From Acidobacteriota bacterium (GTDB lineage: Bacteria; Acidobacteriota; Terriglobia; 2-12-FULL-54-10): a stretch of 64,000 nt of DNA. Location of the stretch: assembly GCA_016191085.1 (NCBI GenBank), contig JACPPJ010000021.1, positions 55,040 to 119,039 on the forward strand. Direction: 5' to 3'. Position numbers and translations under genes: made by a program. Below are positions 8,928-17,606 of this stretch, piece after piece. The notes below the pieces were generated by a model. It made no database searches. It was not told where the DNA came from and saw only the letters and a list, made by a program, of their open reading frames with translations. Positions within the stretch are counted from its first letter, which is position 1. Every line of letters begins with the position of its first letter.

Positions 8928-10121
8928 ATGGACGTGGAAAACGTGGACCCGGTGGAACCGATCCGGTTTTCGTTTCAGGATGAGCTGCGCCAGGGGGCCA
9001 AGATCAAAGTCATTGGCGTCGGCGGCGGCGGCAGCAACGCCGTGAACCGAATGATTCACGCCCGGATGGAAGGGGTAGAGTTCCTGGTCGCCAACACGGA
9101 CATGCAGGCGTTGGCGCTCTCCCAAGCTCCGGTGAAGATCCAGCTTGGCGCCAAGCTTACCTCCGGCCTCGGCGCCGGCGCGAATCCCGAGATCGGACGC
9201 CAGGCAGCTCTCGAAGACACGGAGAAGTTGCTGGAGGCACTCGAAGGCGCGGACATGATTTTCGTCACCGCGGGCCTCGGTGGAGGCACCGGCACGGGCG
9301 CTGCGCCCATTGTTGGCGCGCTGGCGAATGAACTCGGCGCACTAACCGTGGCAGTTGTCACCAAGCCGTTCACTTTCGAGGGCAAGCGGCGAGCACAGCA
9401 GGCGGAACAGGGGATGGCCGAGCTGGCGGACAGCGTTGACACGGTCATTACGATCCCGAATGACCGGCTGTTGCAGATGGAGCAGGAGACTGGATTCTTC
9501 GATTCTTTCCGCCTCGCTGATGACGTGTTGCGGCAGGCCGTTCAAGGCATCAGCGACATCATTACAGTGCCTGGCGTGATCAACCGCGACTTCGCCGACG
9601 TTAAAGCCGTAATGCATGGCATGGGCTACGCCGTCATGGGCACCGCCACAGCGAGTGGAAATAATCGCGCGGCGGAAGCTGCCAGCCGCGCAATCTCCAG
9701 CCCTCTGCTCGAGGACGCCTGCATACAGGGCGCGCGCGGCATTCTGATCAACGTGACGGGTTCGACCGACCTGCGCTTGCAGGAGGTACATGAAGCTTCC
9801 ATGATCATCCAGCAGGCCGCGCACGAGGATGCCAACATCATTTTTGGTGCCGTGCTGGACGAGGAGATGAAAGGCCGTTTGAAGATCACTGTTATCGCCA
9901 CGGGCTTTCGGCCCGAAGCGATGGCTCCCCGCCGAAGAACGGAGATTCCCACCGCAGCGCCTGCCCCTGTGAAGTCCCTCGCCTCTGGCTGGAACGTGGT
10001 GTCGGCTGAATCGCGAGGAGCAGCGGTTTCAACTCCCGCCATGACTCCTGCCATCGCCATCGACCGAAATGATCTCGACGTCCCCGCTTTTCTCCGCCGC
10101 CGCGGCGAGACAGAGCGGTAG
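8928..10121 (+). CDS. ftsZ: Cell division protein FtsZ
   Basis: Tubulin-like GTPase that forms the division ring. Of 397 residues, the GTP-binding G-box is [14 protein letters not shown] near residue 29, the tubulin signature is [12 protein letters not shown], and the T7 synergy loop is [12 protein letters not shown] low-complexity linker rich in Ala, Pro and Thr (about 325-380) leads to the conserved C-terminal peptide [10 protein letters not shown], which binds FtsA and ZipA-type partners. The ATG at 8928 has gaagggg 9-15 bases upstream. A 214-base gap separates it from ftsA, so it may have its own promoter; I saw no convincing -35/-10 pair there. Confidence 0.97.
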   Translation: MDVENVDPVEPIRFSFQDELRQGAKIKVIGVGGGGSNAVNRMIHARMEGVEFLVANTDMQALALSQAPVKIQLGAKLTSGLGAGANPEIGRQAALEDTEKLLEALEGADMIFVTAGLGGGTGTGAAPIVGALANELGALTVAVVTKPFTFEGKRRAQQAEQGMAELADSVDTVITIPNDRLLQMEQETGFFDSFRLADDVLRQAVQGISDIITVPGVINRDFADVKAVMHGMGYAVMGTATASGNNRAAEAASRAISSPLLEDACIQGARGILINVTGSTDLRLQEVHEASMIIQQAAHEDANIIFGAVLDEEMKGRLKITVIATGFRPEAMAPRRRTEIPTAAPAPVKSLASGWNVVSAESRGAAVSTPAMTPAIAIDRNDLDVPAFLRRRGETER

Positions 10122-10143
10122 GGCCAAACGGTGAAGCGCTATA

Positions 10144-10488
10144 ATGACAGCCGATGCTGATCCAGGCGATCTGGAATCGCTTCTCAGGCAAATTAAGTCT
10201 CAAGCAGCGGTAGAAAAGGTTCGGATCAGCCGGCACGCGCTTGAGGAAATGGTTGAGGAGGGCATTACGCTTAATGAAGTGCTCGAAGCCGTGGCGAATG
10301 CTGAAATCATCGAGTACTATCCTCAGCATAGACGTGGACCTTGCTGTCTCTTGAATGGCTGCACAGTTCAAGGTAGGCACCTTCACCTGGTTTGCACAAC
10401 AGCCCTTCCGGTATTACTCTTGATTACAGCGTACGAGCCCAGACCGCCAAAATGGGTCAGCCCGACCAGAAGGAGAGGAATGGCGTGA
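10144..10488 (+). CDS. DUF4258-type toxin-like protein
   Basis: A 114-residue protein with the DUF4258 pattern: ISRHALEEMVEEGITLNEVLEAVANAEIIEYYP at about residues 28-60, then RGPCCLL, and the histidine strand RHLHLVCT and LLLITAYEP. Proteins of this fold are related to RelE/MqsR-like RNases and usually pair with a zinc-finger antitoxin, as here: the stop codon overlaps the start of the next gene in GTGA. The ATG lies inside a TATAAT-like sequence (10140-10145) and lacks a ribosome binding site, so the true start is uncertain. mRNA cleavage is inferred from the family, not shown. Confidence 0.7.
   Translation: MTADADPGDLESLLRQIKSQAAVEKVRISRHALEEMVEEGITLNEVLEAVANAEIIEYYPQHRRGPCCLLNGCTVQGRHLHLVCTTALPVLLLITAYEPRPPKWVSPTRRRGMA
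10471..10478 (+). promoter_or_regulatory. Ribosome binding site that fixes the antitoxin start
   Basis: AGGAGAGG lies 6 bases before GTG 10485, inside the 3' end of the toxin-like gene. It supports GTG 10485 over the upstream ATG 10452 as antitoxin start and implies translational coupling. Confidence 0.7.
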
Positions 10489-10709
10489 AGTGTACTGTTC
10501 CTGGTTGTCCTGGTGAATACGAGGCGCGATCTGTCGTACAAACTCTGAGGCACCATGGCAATGTGGTGGTGATCGACCACGTTCCTGCCGAAATCTGCTA
10601 TGTCTGCGGTGACGTGCTCTTCGCGCCGGACACCGTTCGAAAGATTGAGAAACTCCTTCAATCGGCTCCTCCGCCTTCCAGGGAAGTCCCGCTCTACGAG
10701 TTCGCATAG
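10485..10709 (+). CDS. YgiT/MqsA-type zinc-finger antitoxin-like protein
   Basis: A 74-residue protein beginning VKCTVPGC and containing ICYVCGDVLF: four cysteines (CX4C and CX2C) form the zinc site typical of YgiT-type domains, the N-terminal half of MqsA antitoxins. The C-terminus (TVRKIEKLLQ to LYEFA) is short and lacks the XRE helix-turn-helix of full-length MqsA, so it may rely on the zinc finger alone or be a minimal variant. The GTG start overlaps the toxin stop by four bases and has AGGAGAGG upstream. Together with the preceding gene it makes a two-gene toxin-antitoxin-like module directly behind ftsZ. Confidence 0.75.
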   Translation: MKCTVPGCPGEYEARSVVQTLRHHGNVVVIDHVPAEICYVCGDVLFAPDTVRKIEKLLQSAPPPSREVPLYEFA

Positions 10710-10822
10710 CTCCGAACAGAGCAGCACGCCGTGGCTACCCGCTCGATAAATTATGCGGTGTATTTTCCACCGGAGCTGAAAGGGAATGCCACGAGAGGAC
10801 ATTCTTATTTTGAGGAGAAGCT

Positions 10823-11698
10823 ATGGGAATCAGAGTGCAACCGTTGATCGCCGCTGTTGCCGCCCTGTTCGTCGCCTCTGTCGCTTTGCTGGGTCAAACC
10901 GTGGAACAGCCAACTGCCACGGAAAGCGTCCCGGTAGCAACCCGTTGGGTACTGGATGCTGCTGGGGAAGTCCAGCGGAATTCTATCACGTCGGTTTATC
11001 TGTTGCTTTGCCCGAAAACGCAGAAGAAGGGAACCGGTTTTCTTCTGATGACTGGCATGATTGTCACGAACGAGCACGTCGTCAGGGGCTGTGTATACAA
11101 CGAGATGGAGGCGGTTTCGCCGCTTGGAAACACTATTCGTTTCACCAAGCTTGCTACCGATCCTGACCGCGATTTGGCACTGCTCCGCCCCGCAGAGAAA
11201 CTGATCGGCGGTCTGGAGCTTGGGGCAGACGTGAGTCCTGTGCTCGGAACTGCCGTATCAACTTGGGGCTTCCCGCTGGTCTATAACGGCCCTGCACCTC
11301 TTTTAAGCGTTGGGTATGTGGCCGGGTACAATGCTGTGAAGATTGGTGCCAGAACTGTCAAGCACATCGTCGTCAATGGTGCTTTCAATCCGGGCAACTC
11401 TGGCGGGCCGGTGTTTATAGCGAATGATAATAAGGTCGTCGGTGTGGTGGTTTGGAAACAGCGGTTGCTCAGCCAGCTCGTACCAAAGATCATTACAGGG
11501 TTGAAACATCCTCGGGCGAGGATTATTACTGGGACGTTCTCCTTCACCATGCCGGATGGGACCGTCAGACCTGCGTCGAACGATGAGGCCGTTGCACTGG
11601 TTCTCGAAGAGTTCTACGACACAGTGCAGGTCATGATAGGAGAGGCGATTGCAGTGTCGGAGTTGAAAGCCTTCATCGCCTCCCAACAGCAGTTTTGA
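10823..11698 (+). CDS. Secreted trypsin-like serine protease (S1C/DegP-like)
   Basis: 291 residues with an N-terminal signal peptide (hydrophobic LIAAVAALFVASVALLG, cleavage likely after about residue 25). The catalytic triad is visible: His in VTNEHVV, Asp in DPDRDLALL, Ser in NPGNSGGPV. There is no PDZ domain; after the protease domain the C-terminal 70 residues are unassigned. It therefore resembles stand-alone periplasmic or secreted Deg-type proteases. GAGGAG 5-10 bases before ATG 10823 supports the start. The gene stands alone between the toxin-antitoxin pair and the HicB-like gene. Confidence 0.85.
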   Translation: MGIRVQPLIAAVAALFVASVALLGQTVEQPTATESVPVATRWVLDAAGEVQRNSITSVYLLLCPKTQKKGTGFLLMTGMIVTNEHVVRGCVYNEMEAVSPLGNTIRFTKLATDPDRDLALLRPAEKLIGGLELGADVSPVLGTAVSTWGFPLVYNGPAPLLSVGYVAGYNAVKIGARTVKHIVVNGAFNPGNSGGPVFIANDNKVVGVVVWKQRLLSQLVPKIITGLKHPRARIITGTFSFTMPDGTVRPASNDEAVALVLEEFYDTVQVMIGEAIAVSELKAFIASQQQF

Positions 11699-11786
11699 AG
11701 ACGATCGCCACCAAAGCGGGGTAGGATTTTTCGCCGTGGACATTTGCTTGCCGCTTGGATGTAGAATGATTGTCAGGAGATGTAGC

Positions 11787-11957
11787 ATGACCATGCGATT
11801 TACCGCTGTTTTCGAGCAAGTGCCGGAAGGTTACATCGGGTTCGTTGAGGAGTTGCCCGGCGCAAACACGCAGGGCGCAACGCTGGAAGAAGCTCGGGCG
11901 AACCTGGAAGAGGCCGTCAAGCTCGTCTTAGAAGCGAACCGCCTGTTGTCGCGATAG
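11787..11957 (+). CDS. HicB-like antitoxin-fold protein, orphan
   Basis: A 56-residue protein with the HicB N-terminal domain pattern: FTAVFEQVPEGYIGFVEELPGANTQG, then TLEEARANLEEAVKLVLE. HicB proteins neutralise HicA RNases, but no HicA-like gene (a small double-stranded-RNA-binding fold with the conserved His) is adjacent. It may act with a partner elsewhere or have another role. The start at ATG 11787 is fixed by AGGAGA at 11775-11780. It ends 12 bases before the acyl-CoA synthetase gene, possibly in the same transcript. Confidence 0.8.
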   Translation: MTMRFTAVFEQVPEGYIGFVEELPGANTQGATLEEARANLEEAVKLVLEANRLLSR

Positions 11958-11969
11958 TATAAGAATCCC

Positions 11970-13970
11970 ATGGAATCGCACACGGACAGCCAGAACGGGA
12001 TCGTCTGGCGTCCCACGCCGGAGCAGGCGTCCCGCAGCCGGTTAGCTGCGTTCATGAAGGAGCATTCCATCGCCAGCTTTGACGAGCTGCTGCGGCGCTC
12101 GACGGAGGACATCGAGTGGTTCTGGGACGCGGTCATTCGCGATCTCGATATTCAATTCTTTACTCCTTATCAAAAGATTGTTGACACTTCCGAAGGCGAG
12201 CCATGGGCGCGGTGGTGCGTTGGAGGGAGCCTCAACATCATCCATAACTGCCTCGACAAGCGGATCGGCACGCCTGATGAGAAGCGCGCCGCGTTGCGCT
12301 GGGAAGGCGAAGACGGCTCGCAGCGCACGCTCACTTATGGTGAACTGCATCGCGAGACGGGACTGATGGCGGCAGCGCTGCGCCGGCTGGGCGTGCGGAA
12401 GGGTGACGTGATCGCCGTGTTCATGCCCATGACGCCCGAGATTGCCGTCGCTATGTTTGCGGCCTCGAAGGTCGGCGCTATTGCGCTGCCGCTTTTTTCG
12501 GGTTACGGGCCGGAAGCGGTGGCGTCCCGGCTCGTTGCTGGCGGCGCCAAGGTGCTCTTCACCGCCGACGGATTTTATCGGCGCGGCCAAACAGTTGCGG
12601 TGAAGGAAATCGCTGATCGTTCGATCACACAGGCGGGATCGAGTTCGGTAGTCGAAACAGTGATCGTGCTGAAGCGGACGGGCCAGCAGGTCCCCTGGAC
12701 CGAGGGGCGCGATCTCTGGTGGCACGAACTAATGGCCGAATCTGCCGCGACTGCATGGACGCAAACCGATGAAGAGCGCCAAGCAGTAACAGCAACGGAA
12801 CGGACCAGCGCCGAGGACCCCATGCTGCTCATCTACACGTCGGGTACCACAGGACAACCCAAGGGCGCGGTACATACGCACTGCGGCTTCCCCATCAAAG
12901 CGGCGCAGGACATGGTGCATTGCCTCGATGTGCAGGCCGGTGACACTGTTTATTGGGTCACCGACATGGGATGGATGATGGGTCCATGGCTGATCTATGG
13001 CACAACCCTGCTGGGGGCGACCATGCTGCTCTACGAAGGCGCTCCTGATTATCCCGCCGCCGATCGCTTGTGGGAGATGGTCGAGCGGCACGGCGTAACA
13101 ATCCTGGGCATCTCGCCGACCCTGGTGCGCTCGCTGATGCAACACGGAGACGAACTGGTCAAGCGGCACGATCTGAGCTCGCTGCGCGTCCTGGGATCGA
13201 CAGGCGAGCCGTGGAACCCCGACCCGTGGAACTGGTTCTTTCATACGGTCGGCGGCGGGCGGCTTCCCATCATCAACTACTCGGGCGGGACGGAAATCTC
13301 CGGCGGCATCCTCGGCGGCAACTTGCTGCTGCCTCTCAAGCCCACAGCGTTTTCCGCTGCCATCCCCGGCATGGCTGTGGATGTGGTGAATGAATGCGGG
13401 GAATCGGTGCGCGGCCAAGTCGGTGAACTGGTGATACGCAAACCATGGATCGGCATGACGCGCGGGTTCTGGAAAAACAAAGAGCGCTACATCGAAGCCT
13501 ACTGGTCGCGGTTTCCGGGTATGTGGACGCATGGCGACTGGGCGGAGCTCGACTCGGACGGCATGTGGTACATCCTGGGGCGATCGGACGACACTATCAA
13601 GGTGGCAGGAAAGCGCCTCGGTCCGGCGGAGATCGAATCGGTGCTGGTGTCGCACGAAGCTGTGGCGGAGGCTGGCTGCGTGGGTGTTCCCGATCCGCTG
13701 AAAGGACAGGAGGTGGTGTGCTTCTGCGTGCTCGCTCCAGGCATTACGGCTACTGACAGTTTACGTGAAGAACTCCGCGAACTGGTGGCGCAACGCTTGG
13801 GCAAACCGCTGAAGCCGCGCACCGTGAAGTTCGTCCGCGACCTTCCCAAGACGCGCAACGCCAAACTGATGCGTCGCGTCATTCGGGCCGCTTACCTGAA
13901 CGAACCAGCAGGCGATCTCTCCTCCTTGGAAAACCCGTCGGCAGTGGACGGCATCCGCGAAGCGCAGTAG
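11970..13970 (+). CDS. Acetyl-CoA synthetase-like AMP-forming acyl-CoA ligase
   Basis: A 666-residue member of the ANL (AMP-binding) superfamily that activates a carboxylic acid to acyl-AMP and then acyl-CoA. An ACS-type N-terminal region precedes the core. Motifs: P-loop YTSGTTGQPKG (about residue 288), the acyl-pocket stretch YWVTDMGWMMGPW, GEPWNP, YSGGTEISGG, THGDWAELD, the hinge GRSDDTIKVAGKR, and the C-terminal catalytic lysine in KTRNAKLMRR. The layout matches acetyl/propionyl-CoA synthetases; the exact substrate cannot be read from sequence. A BoxB-like gene lies 2.4 kb away, so an aromatic acid substrate is conceivable but unsupported. Confidence 0.88.
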   Translation: MESHTDSQNGIVWRPTPEQASRSRLAAFMKEHSIASFDELLRRSTEDIEWFWDAVIRDLDIQFFTPYQKIVDTSEGEPWARWCVGGSLNIIHNCLDKRIGTPDEKRAALRWEGEDGSQRTLTYGELHRETGLMAAALRRLGVRKGDVIAVFMPMTPEIAVAMFAASKVGAIALPLFSGYGPEAVASRLVAGGAKVLFTADGFYRRGQTVAVKEIADRSITQAGSSSVVETVIVLKRTGQQVPWTEGRDLWWHELMAESAATAWTQTDEERQAVTATERTSAEDPMLLIYTSGTTGQPKGAVHTHCGFPIKAAQDMVHCLDVQAGDTVYWVTDMGWMMGPWLIYGTTLLGATMLLYEGAPDYPAADRLWEMVERHGVTILGISPTLVRSLMQHGDELVKRHDLSSLRVLGSTGEPWNPDPWNWFFHTVGGGRLPIINYSGGTEISGGILGGNLLLPLKPTAFSAAIPGMAVDVVNECGESVRGQVGELVIRKPWIGMTRGFWKNKERYIEAYWSRFPGMWTHGDWAELDSDGMWYILGRSDDTIKVAGKRLGPAEIESVLVSHEAVAEAGCVGVPDPLKGQEVVCFCVLAPGITATDSLREELRELVAQRLGKPLKPRTVKFVRDLPKTRNAKLMRRVIRAAYLNEPAGDLSSLENPSAVDGIREAQ

Positions 13971-14013
13971 CGTGAGGCGGCGGCAACCGCGGCCGCGACT
14001 CGGCCTTGATTGA

Positions 14014-15788
14014 TTACTGCACCGCAATCGTGACGGTATTGCTGGTGTTCCCGCCCGCGCTGATGACCAGCGGCACGGCAGGACCGGGCGTAACGCTCTG
14101 CGGGACTTCCGCATTGACCTGCCACAAGCCGACGAACCCGGGGGCCATCCCGCTGAACAATACTCTAGCAGCCTGCCCGCCGATCGTGTCGGCTGCACGT
14201 TCGTCAACACCAATGGATTCCCGCTGGCTGGCGCCGGCTCTCCCGGCAGCAGCAGTGGCGTGGTGTCGCCGGCTCCCGTGGCGTAGATCTGTATGACACT
14301 GCCGCGCCGGGCGGGATTCGTACCGAAGTTTTGGGAGTTGTCTTGATTGAGAACCGCCGCCTGTCCTTGGCCGTTCTGAAACACCGTGAAGATGCCGGGG
14401 GAAGCGCCACTGATGTTCAGTATTGTCAACATCGTCGTGCCGTCGGGCTTGGTTAATTGTGCAGGCATGGCGGTATCGGAGGCGGTCTCTGGCGGCATCT
14501 GAAAATTGATCTGTTTCGGGCCGACGAAAAGGAGGGGAGCTTGATTTGCTCCCGTGGAGGAGTATATCCATTTGCCAGTGGATATATCGAAGCTCAGCCG
14601 ACCGCCTATGCTCAAAGTAAAGCCGCCCAGTGTTCTCGGTAGCGGAAGGGAGGTCGCGGTGAAACTCTGTGCCGCCCCAGATTCAATAAAAAGACTCGTC
14701 AAAGTTCCCGGGGAAACAGCGGACGCCGCGAAACTGGCTCCGTTTGAGACGCTGAATTGACGCGGCATGCCGGGCTGAGCCTGAATGAGATAAAGGCTAT
14801 TCAAATCCGGATTAGTAGCCACTACAAAGCTTGCTTCAGCCCCGCGCAGAGGATTGGAAGATGCCCAGACTCCTCCACTGAGCCCGACCGAACCTATAGC
14901 TTCGGGCAATGTTGTTATTTCGCCGTTAACAATCCGGCGCAGGGGCTCGCGCAAGCCCGATGAAACAAATTGGCCCAGGATTGCGACGAAATCCTGCGGC
15001 GTAGGAATGCCCGTGATTGGCGGAGCTACAGCGACACCGGTCATCGAAGAAAATGACAGGATACTATTGTCGGTTGAACTCCCAACCACAACACCCTCCC
15101 TGCCGCTCCTCACGAATGTTGGGCCACGCACTGGAATGCGGGCGAGCACGCTCATGGTCACCGGGTTTACGATTGTGACTACGTTGGCGTCGCTGCCGGC
15201 AATGAAATTCGCCAAGACGCCATGTAATGAGCGGCTGCCAGGCACGTTAGGAATCGTATTCGTAACAGCCAGAGATCTCAGATTCACTACGGAAATAGAG
15301 TCGTCACCGTAGTTTGAAACGAAGATATTTTCTCCCGCACAATCGGCGGAGTACGGCTGTGCTCCTACTCGAATTGTTGCCAAGACTTTGCTTGCGCGGG
15401 GATCAATCAATGAAACAGAATTGTCCAATGGCGACGTTGCGACTACATTTGCCCCGCAACCGACAACTCCGAAGGGCGACATTATACCCGGTATGACGGT
15501 CGATGAAGTAACCCTAACCACGATTCCGACTCCGGCCGTAAATACATCTCTTATTTCGAAGACGGAAACGGAACTTTCGCCGGAGATCGCGACAACTGCC
15601 CAAATGGCACCACCAGAGGATTGGAATCCTAGACCAGAGCCCACCGTAGCCACCCCCATTGGCCGTTGGCCGGTGGGAAACGACTGCACAATGAGTGGCG
15701 GCGATTGCGCCAGTGCAGCAGTGCCGGCAAGCGCCTGGACTAAAATTACGAGCTTACTTGTGAGTGCCCTTCCGGTTGTTTTGCGCAT
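14014..15788 (-). pseudogene. Secreted beta-propeller protein with Solibacter-type C-terminal domain, broken by a frameshift
   Basis: The protein starts with a signal peptide (MRKTTGRALTSKLVILVQ, ending in ALAQ), then a YVTN/NHL-like propeller (repeats such as VVATSPLDNSVSLIDP and IFVSNYGDDSISVVNL), then SVSNGASFAASAVSPG and LFVGPKQINFQMP, which mark the start of the roughly 230-residue C-terminal domain common in Solibacter-like genomes. At about 14185 the frame is lost: upstream reads LVLTNVQPT, while GGQAARVLFSGMAPGFVGLW and the ending NTSNTVTIAVQ lie in the -1 frame, stopping at 14014. One base therefore seems missing. Without the shift the first frame runs on into the antisense of the acyl-CoA synthetase gene. 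Could be a true pseudogene or an assembly error. Confidence 0.75.
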
Positions 15789-15850
15789 GGGGCGCACGGT
15801 TGAGTTTAGCACAAACGGAAAGAGTCGAAGCCGAAGCCTTTACACAGCGC

Positions 15851-16222
15851 TCAGTAGATTCCCGAATCCAGCAGTTGGAAGATGAGGTCCTGAAGGTCTT
15901 TGGGGACTTTGTTGGTGAGAGGCGTGACGGTTTCGCCTTGCTTCAGGTGCTTGTCTACAATGGTGTCGGCGTCGCACTCCTGCACGCCGCCATACCAGAC
16001 CTTGTCCGGGTAAATCACCACGTTGGGGCCTTCGTGGCAGCCGCCAAAGCACATGTACTCGCGGACTTCCACGTTACTTTGCAAATCACTTGGGCAGCCA
16101 TTGTCCGTTAACCGGCATTTAAGACGGTCCAACACTTTGGTCGCACCTCGGACGCGGCAGTCTACGTTGGTACAGACGAAGACGTATTTTTTATCGGGGT
16201 TATTTCCGTTGTTCTCATCCAC
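15851..16222 (-). CDS. Thioredoxin-like [2Fe-2S] ferredoxin
   Basis: About 123 residues: KYVFVCTNVDCRVRG near the N-terminus, then YMCFGGCHEGPNVVIYPD and WYGGV. The four cysteines (CX4C and CX3C) and the GPNVVIYPD/WYG pattern define thioredoxin-fold [2Fe-2S] ferredoxins. Such proteins shuttle electrons; the partner is unknown, but the BoxB-like diiron oxygenase gene starts just upstream on the same strand, and it could be that enzyme's donor (inference). I prefer GTG 16222, preceded by aaggcggg. The frame extends to GTG 16288, but that start lies inside a dispersed palindromic repeat and adds 22 residues unlike the family. Confidence 0.8.
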   Translation of the reverse strand: MDENNGNNPDKKYVFVCTNVDCRVRGATKVLDRLKCRLTDNGCPSDLQSNVEVREYMCFGGCHEGPNVVIYPDKVWYGGVQECDADTIVDKHLKQGETVTPLTNKVPKDLQDLIFQLLDSGIY

Positions 16223-16270
16223 GGACGCACCCGCCTTGAGGTGAGTTTGACCAACCGCGAACAGCGCGCA

Positions 16271-16340
16271 TTCACCGCAGAGGGCCACAGAGATCGCAGA
16301 GGGTTAGCTAATAGCCTCACTCTGTGCTCTCTGCGGTGAA
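16271..16340. repeat. Dispersed palindromic repeat of the ttcaccgcagag family
   Basis: Left arm begins ttcaccgcagagggccacag; right arm ends ctctgtgctctctgcggtgaa, an imperfect inverted repeat with an 18-base loop. Related copies occur at 22989-23056 and 40206-40281. It lies between the BoxB-like and ferredoxin genes. Confidence 0.85.
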
Positions 16341-16349
16341 TCGCCGCCT

Positions 16350-17468
16350 TTACCGCTGCTCGGGGTTGATGATCCAGCCCGGTTCTTTCTCCATTTCGAT
16401 CAAGAACTCCTCATCGGCTGCCGATGGCATCACTTCTTTGAGATGCTTCTCGTACTCCTCGGGCGAAAGCAGTTCGCCGATTGCACTGTACGTTTTTTCG
16501 GCATACTGCCCGATGCTGCGATGGAATTTCTCATCAGGAATGCGCAGCTTCTGCTCGCCTGCGGGAATCTGTTTGTTCAACGAGTCAATGATGGCGCCCA
16601 CTTCCTTCAAGTACTGCGAGCGGGAAAGCTCGTTGATGTGATCCATATCGGGCGGCCCATCGAACAGGTTCTCGTCATAGCGGCCCTTCAGACCCCACTC
16701 GTAGGCCCAGTGTGCCGAAGAGGACTCGTCCTGGCCGAAGAGGTCAGCGCCGACCGACAGCCACTTGTTGAAGAACTTCTGGACGACGGGAGTCGGAATC
16801 TTGCGCGCTTTCACGATGCGCATCAGTCCCGTGTTGCCGGTGAGCAGGTGAAACGCCTCTTCCTGCAACATGGGGCGCATGCTGCGCGCCAGAGGAGCGA
16901 ACGCGCTCCGGCTGAGCATGTTCAACTGGTACTTGCCGTCGCGATCAATGAAATCGGTATAGGTGAAGAAATCCAGCCAGCAGCGCACCGGCTCGTTGAA
17001 GGCGCCGAGCAACCGCGTGTTATCCGTCGCTCTGCGTTCCAGCAGCCTCTGCGCCGCCTTTTTGCCTGCGTCGCCGAAATATGTGACCAGCACGTACGCC
17101 ATCTGCCAGCCGTGCCGCATTTCCTCGCGGTTCACGCGGATCATGCTCTGGAGGTCGTAGGTGGTGGGAGCGCGGCTGAGAAGGTTGCGCTGTTGTTCCA
17201 CGGAAGCAAACTCCGTATCACCCTGGAACTCGATCAGGTGGATAAGCGCGTCCTTAATGCGCTGGTCGGGAATCTCGCTTACCTTCTCCCACTTGGGATT
17301 CCCTGCGAAATGGCCGAACTCGATCTCGTCGCTTTCGAGCTCGCCCAACTTGGTTTCAAATTTGTACTCGCCGATCAAGTCGGTCGGGTAGCCAATATCT
17401 TCCCGCCATTTGTGGAACACGTCCACCCAATCGTCAAAACCTACAATCTGGGCCTTTTTCACCAACAT
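16350..17468 (-). CDS. BoxB/PaaA-like diiron (ferritin-like) oxygenase
   Basis: A 372-residue member of the phenylacetate/benzoyl-CoA oxygenase family. The diiron ligand pattern is visible: E116xxH119 in REEMRHGWQM (a stretch shared with benzoyl-CoA epoxidase BoxB) and E204xxH207 in LQEEAFHLL, with E86 and D172 as plausible remaining ligands. Characterised BoxB proteins are about 470 residues, so this is a shorter relative. Divergent to it is a BzdR/BoxR-type regulator, the family that controls aerobic benzoyl-CoA degradation, which supports epoxidation of benzoyl-CoA or a related thioester. No boxA, boxC or boxD is nearby, so the pathway is incomplete here. Confidence 0.8.
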   Translation of the reverse strand: MLVKKAQIVGFDDWVDVFHKWREDIGYPTDLIGEYKFETKLGELESDEIEFGHFAGNPKWEKVSEIPDQRIKDALIHLIEFQGDTEFASVEQQRNLLSRAPTTYDLQSMIRVNREEMRHGWQMAYVLVTYFGDAGKKAAQRLLERRATDNTRLLGAFNEPVRCWLDFFTYTDFIDRDGKYQLNMLSRSAFAPLARSMRPMLQEEAFHLLTGNTGLMRIVKARKIPTPVVQKFFNKWLSVGADLFGQDESSSAHWAYEWGLKGRYDENLFDGPPDMDHINELSRSQYLKEVGAIIDSLNKQIPAGEQKLRIPDEKFHRSIGQYAEKTYSAIGELLSPEEYEKHLKEVMPSAADEEFLIEMEKEPGWIINPEQR

Positions 17469-17552
17469 CAGAAAATCCTCCCGGATGAACCGCTGTTTGA
17501 TTTGACATCCTAAAATTTCGTTGCGTGCTGGTCCGCCTACTCAGAATTTTAG

Positions 17553-17589
17553 TGCAGCTTGACTTTCATTGCAAGAGAAATATAATGCA
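17553..17589 (+). promoter_or_regulatory. Promoter of the BzdR/BoxR-like gene with overlapping TGCA repeats
   Basis: TTGACT (17559-17564), a 16-base spacer and TATAAT (17581-17586) form a near-consensus sigma-70 promoter, with an expected start about 10 bases before the ribosome binding site AAAGGAGG. TGCA occurs three times, at 17553, 17570 and 17586, spaced 17 and 16 bases, bracketing the -35 and -10. Operators of Azoarcus BzdR are described (from memory) as TGCA repeats, so autorepression is likely. Confidence 0.75.
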
Positions 17590-17606
17590 TATTAAAGGAG
17601 GGGGTG

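Noticed and set aside
13761..14013. C-terminal extension of the beta-propeller frame over the acyl-CoA synthetase gene
   Set aside because: It arises from the frameshift near 14187; the real domain end is in the other frame at 14014.
16443..17513. Plus-strand 356-residue open frame
   Set aside because: Exact antisense shadow of the BoxB-like gene, no family motifs and no ribosome binding site.
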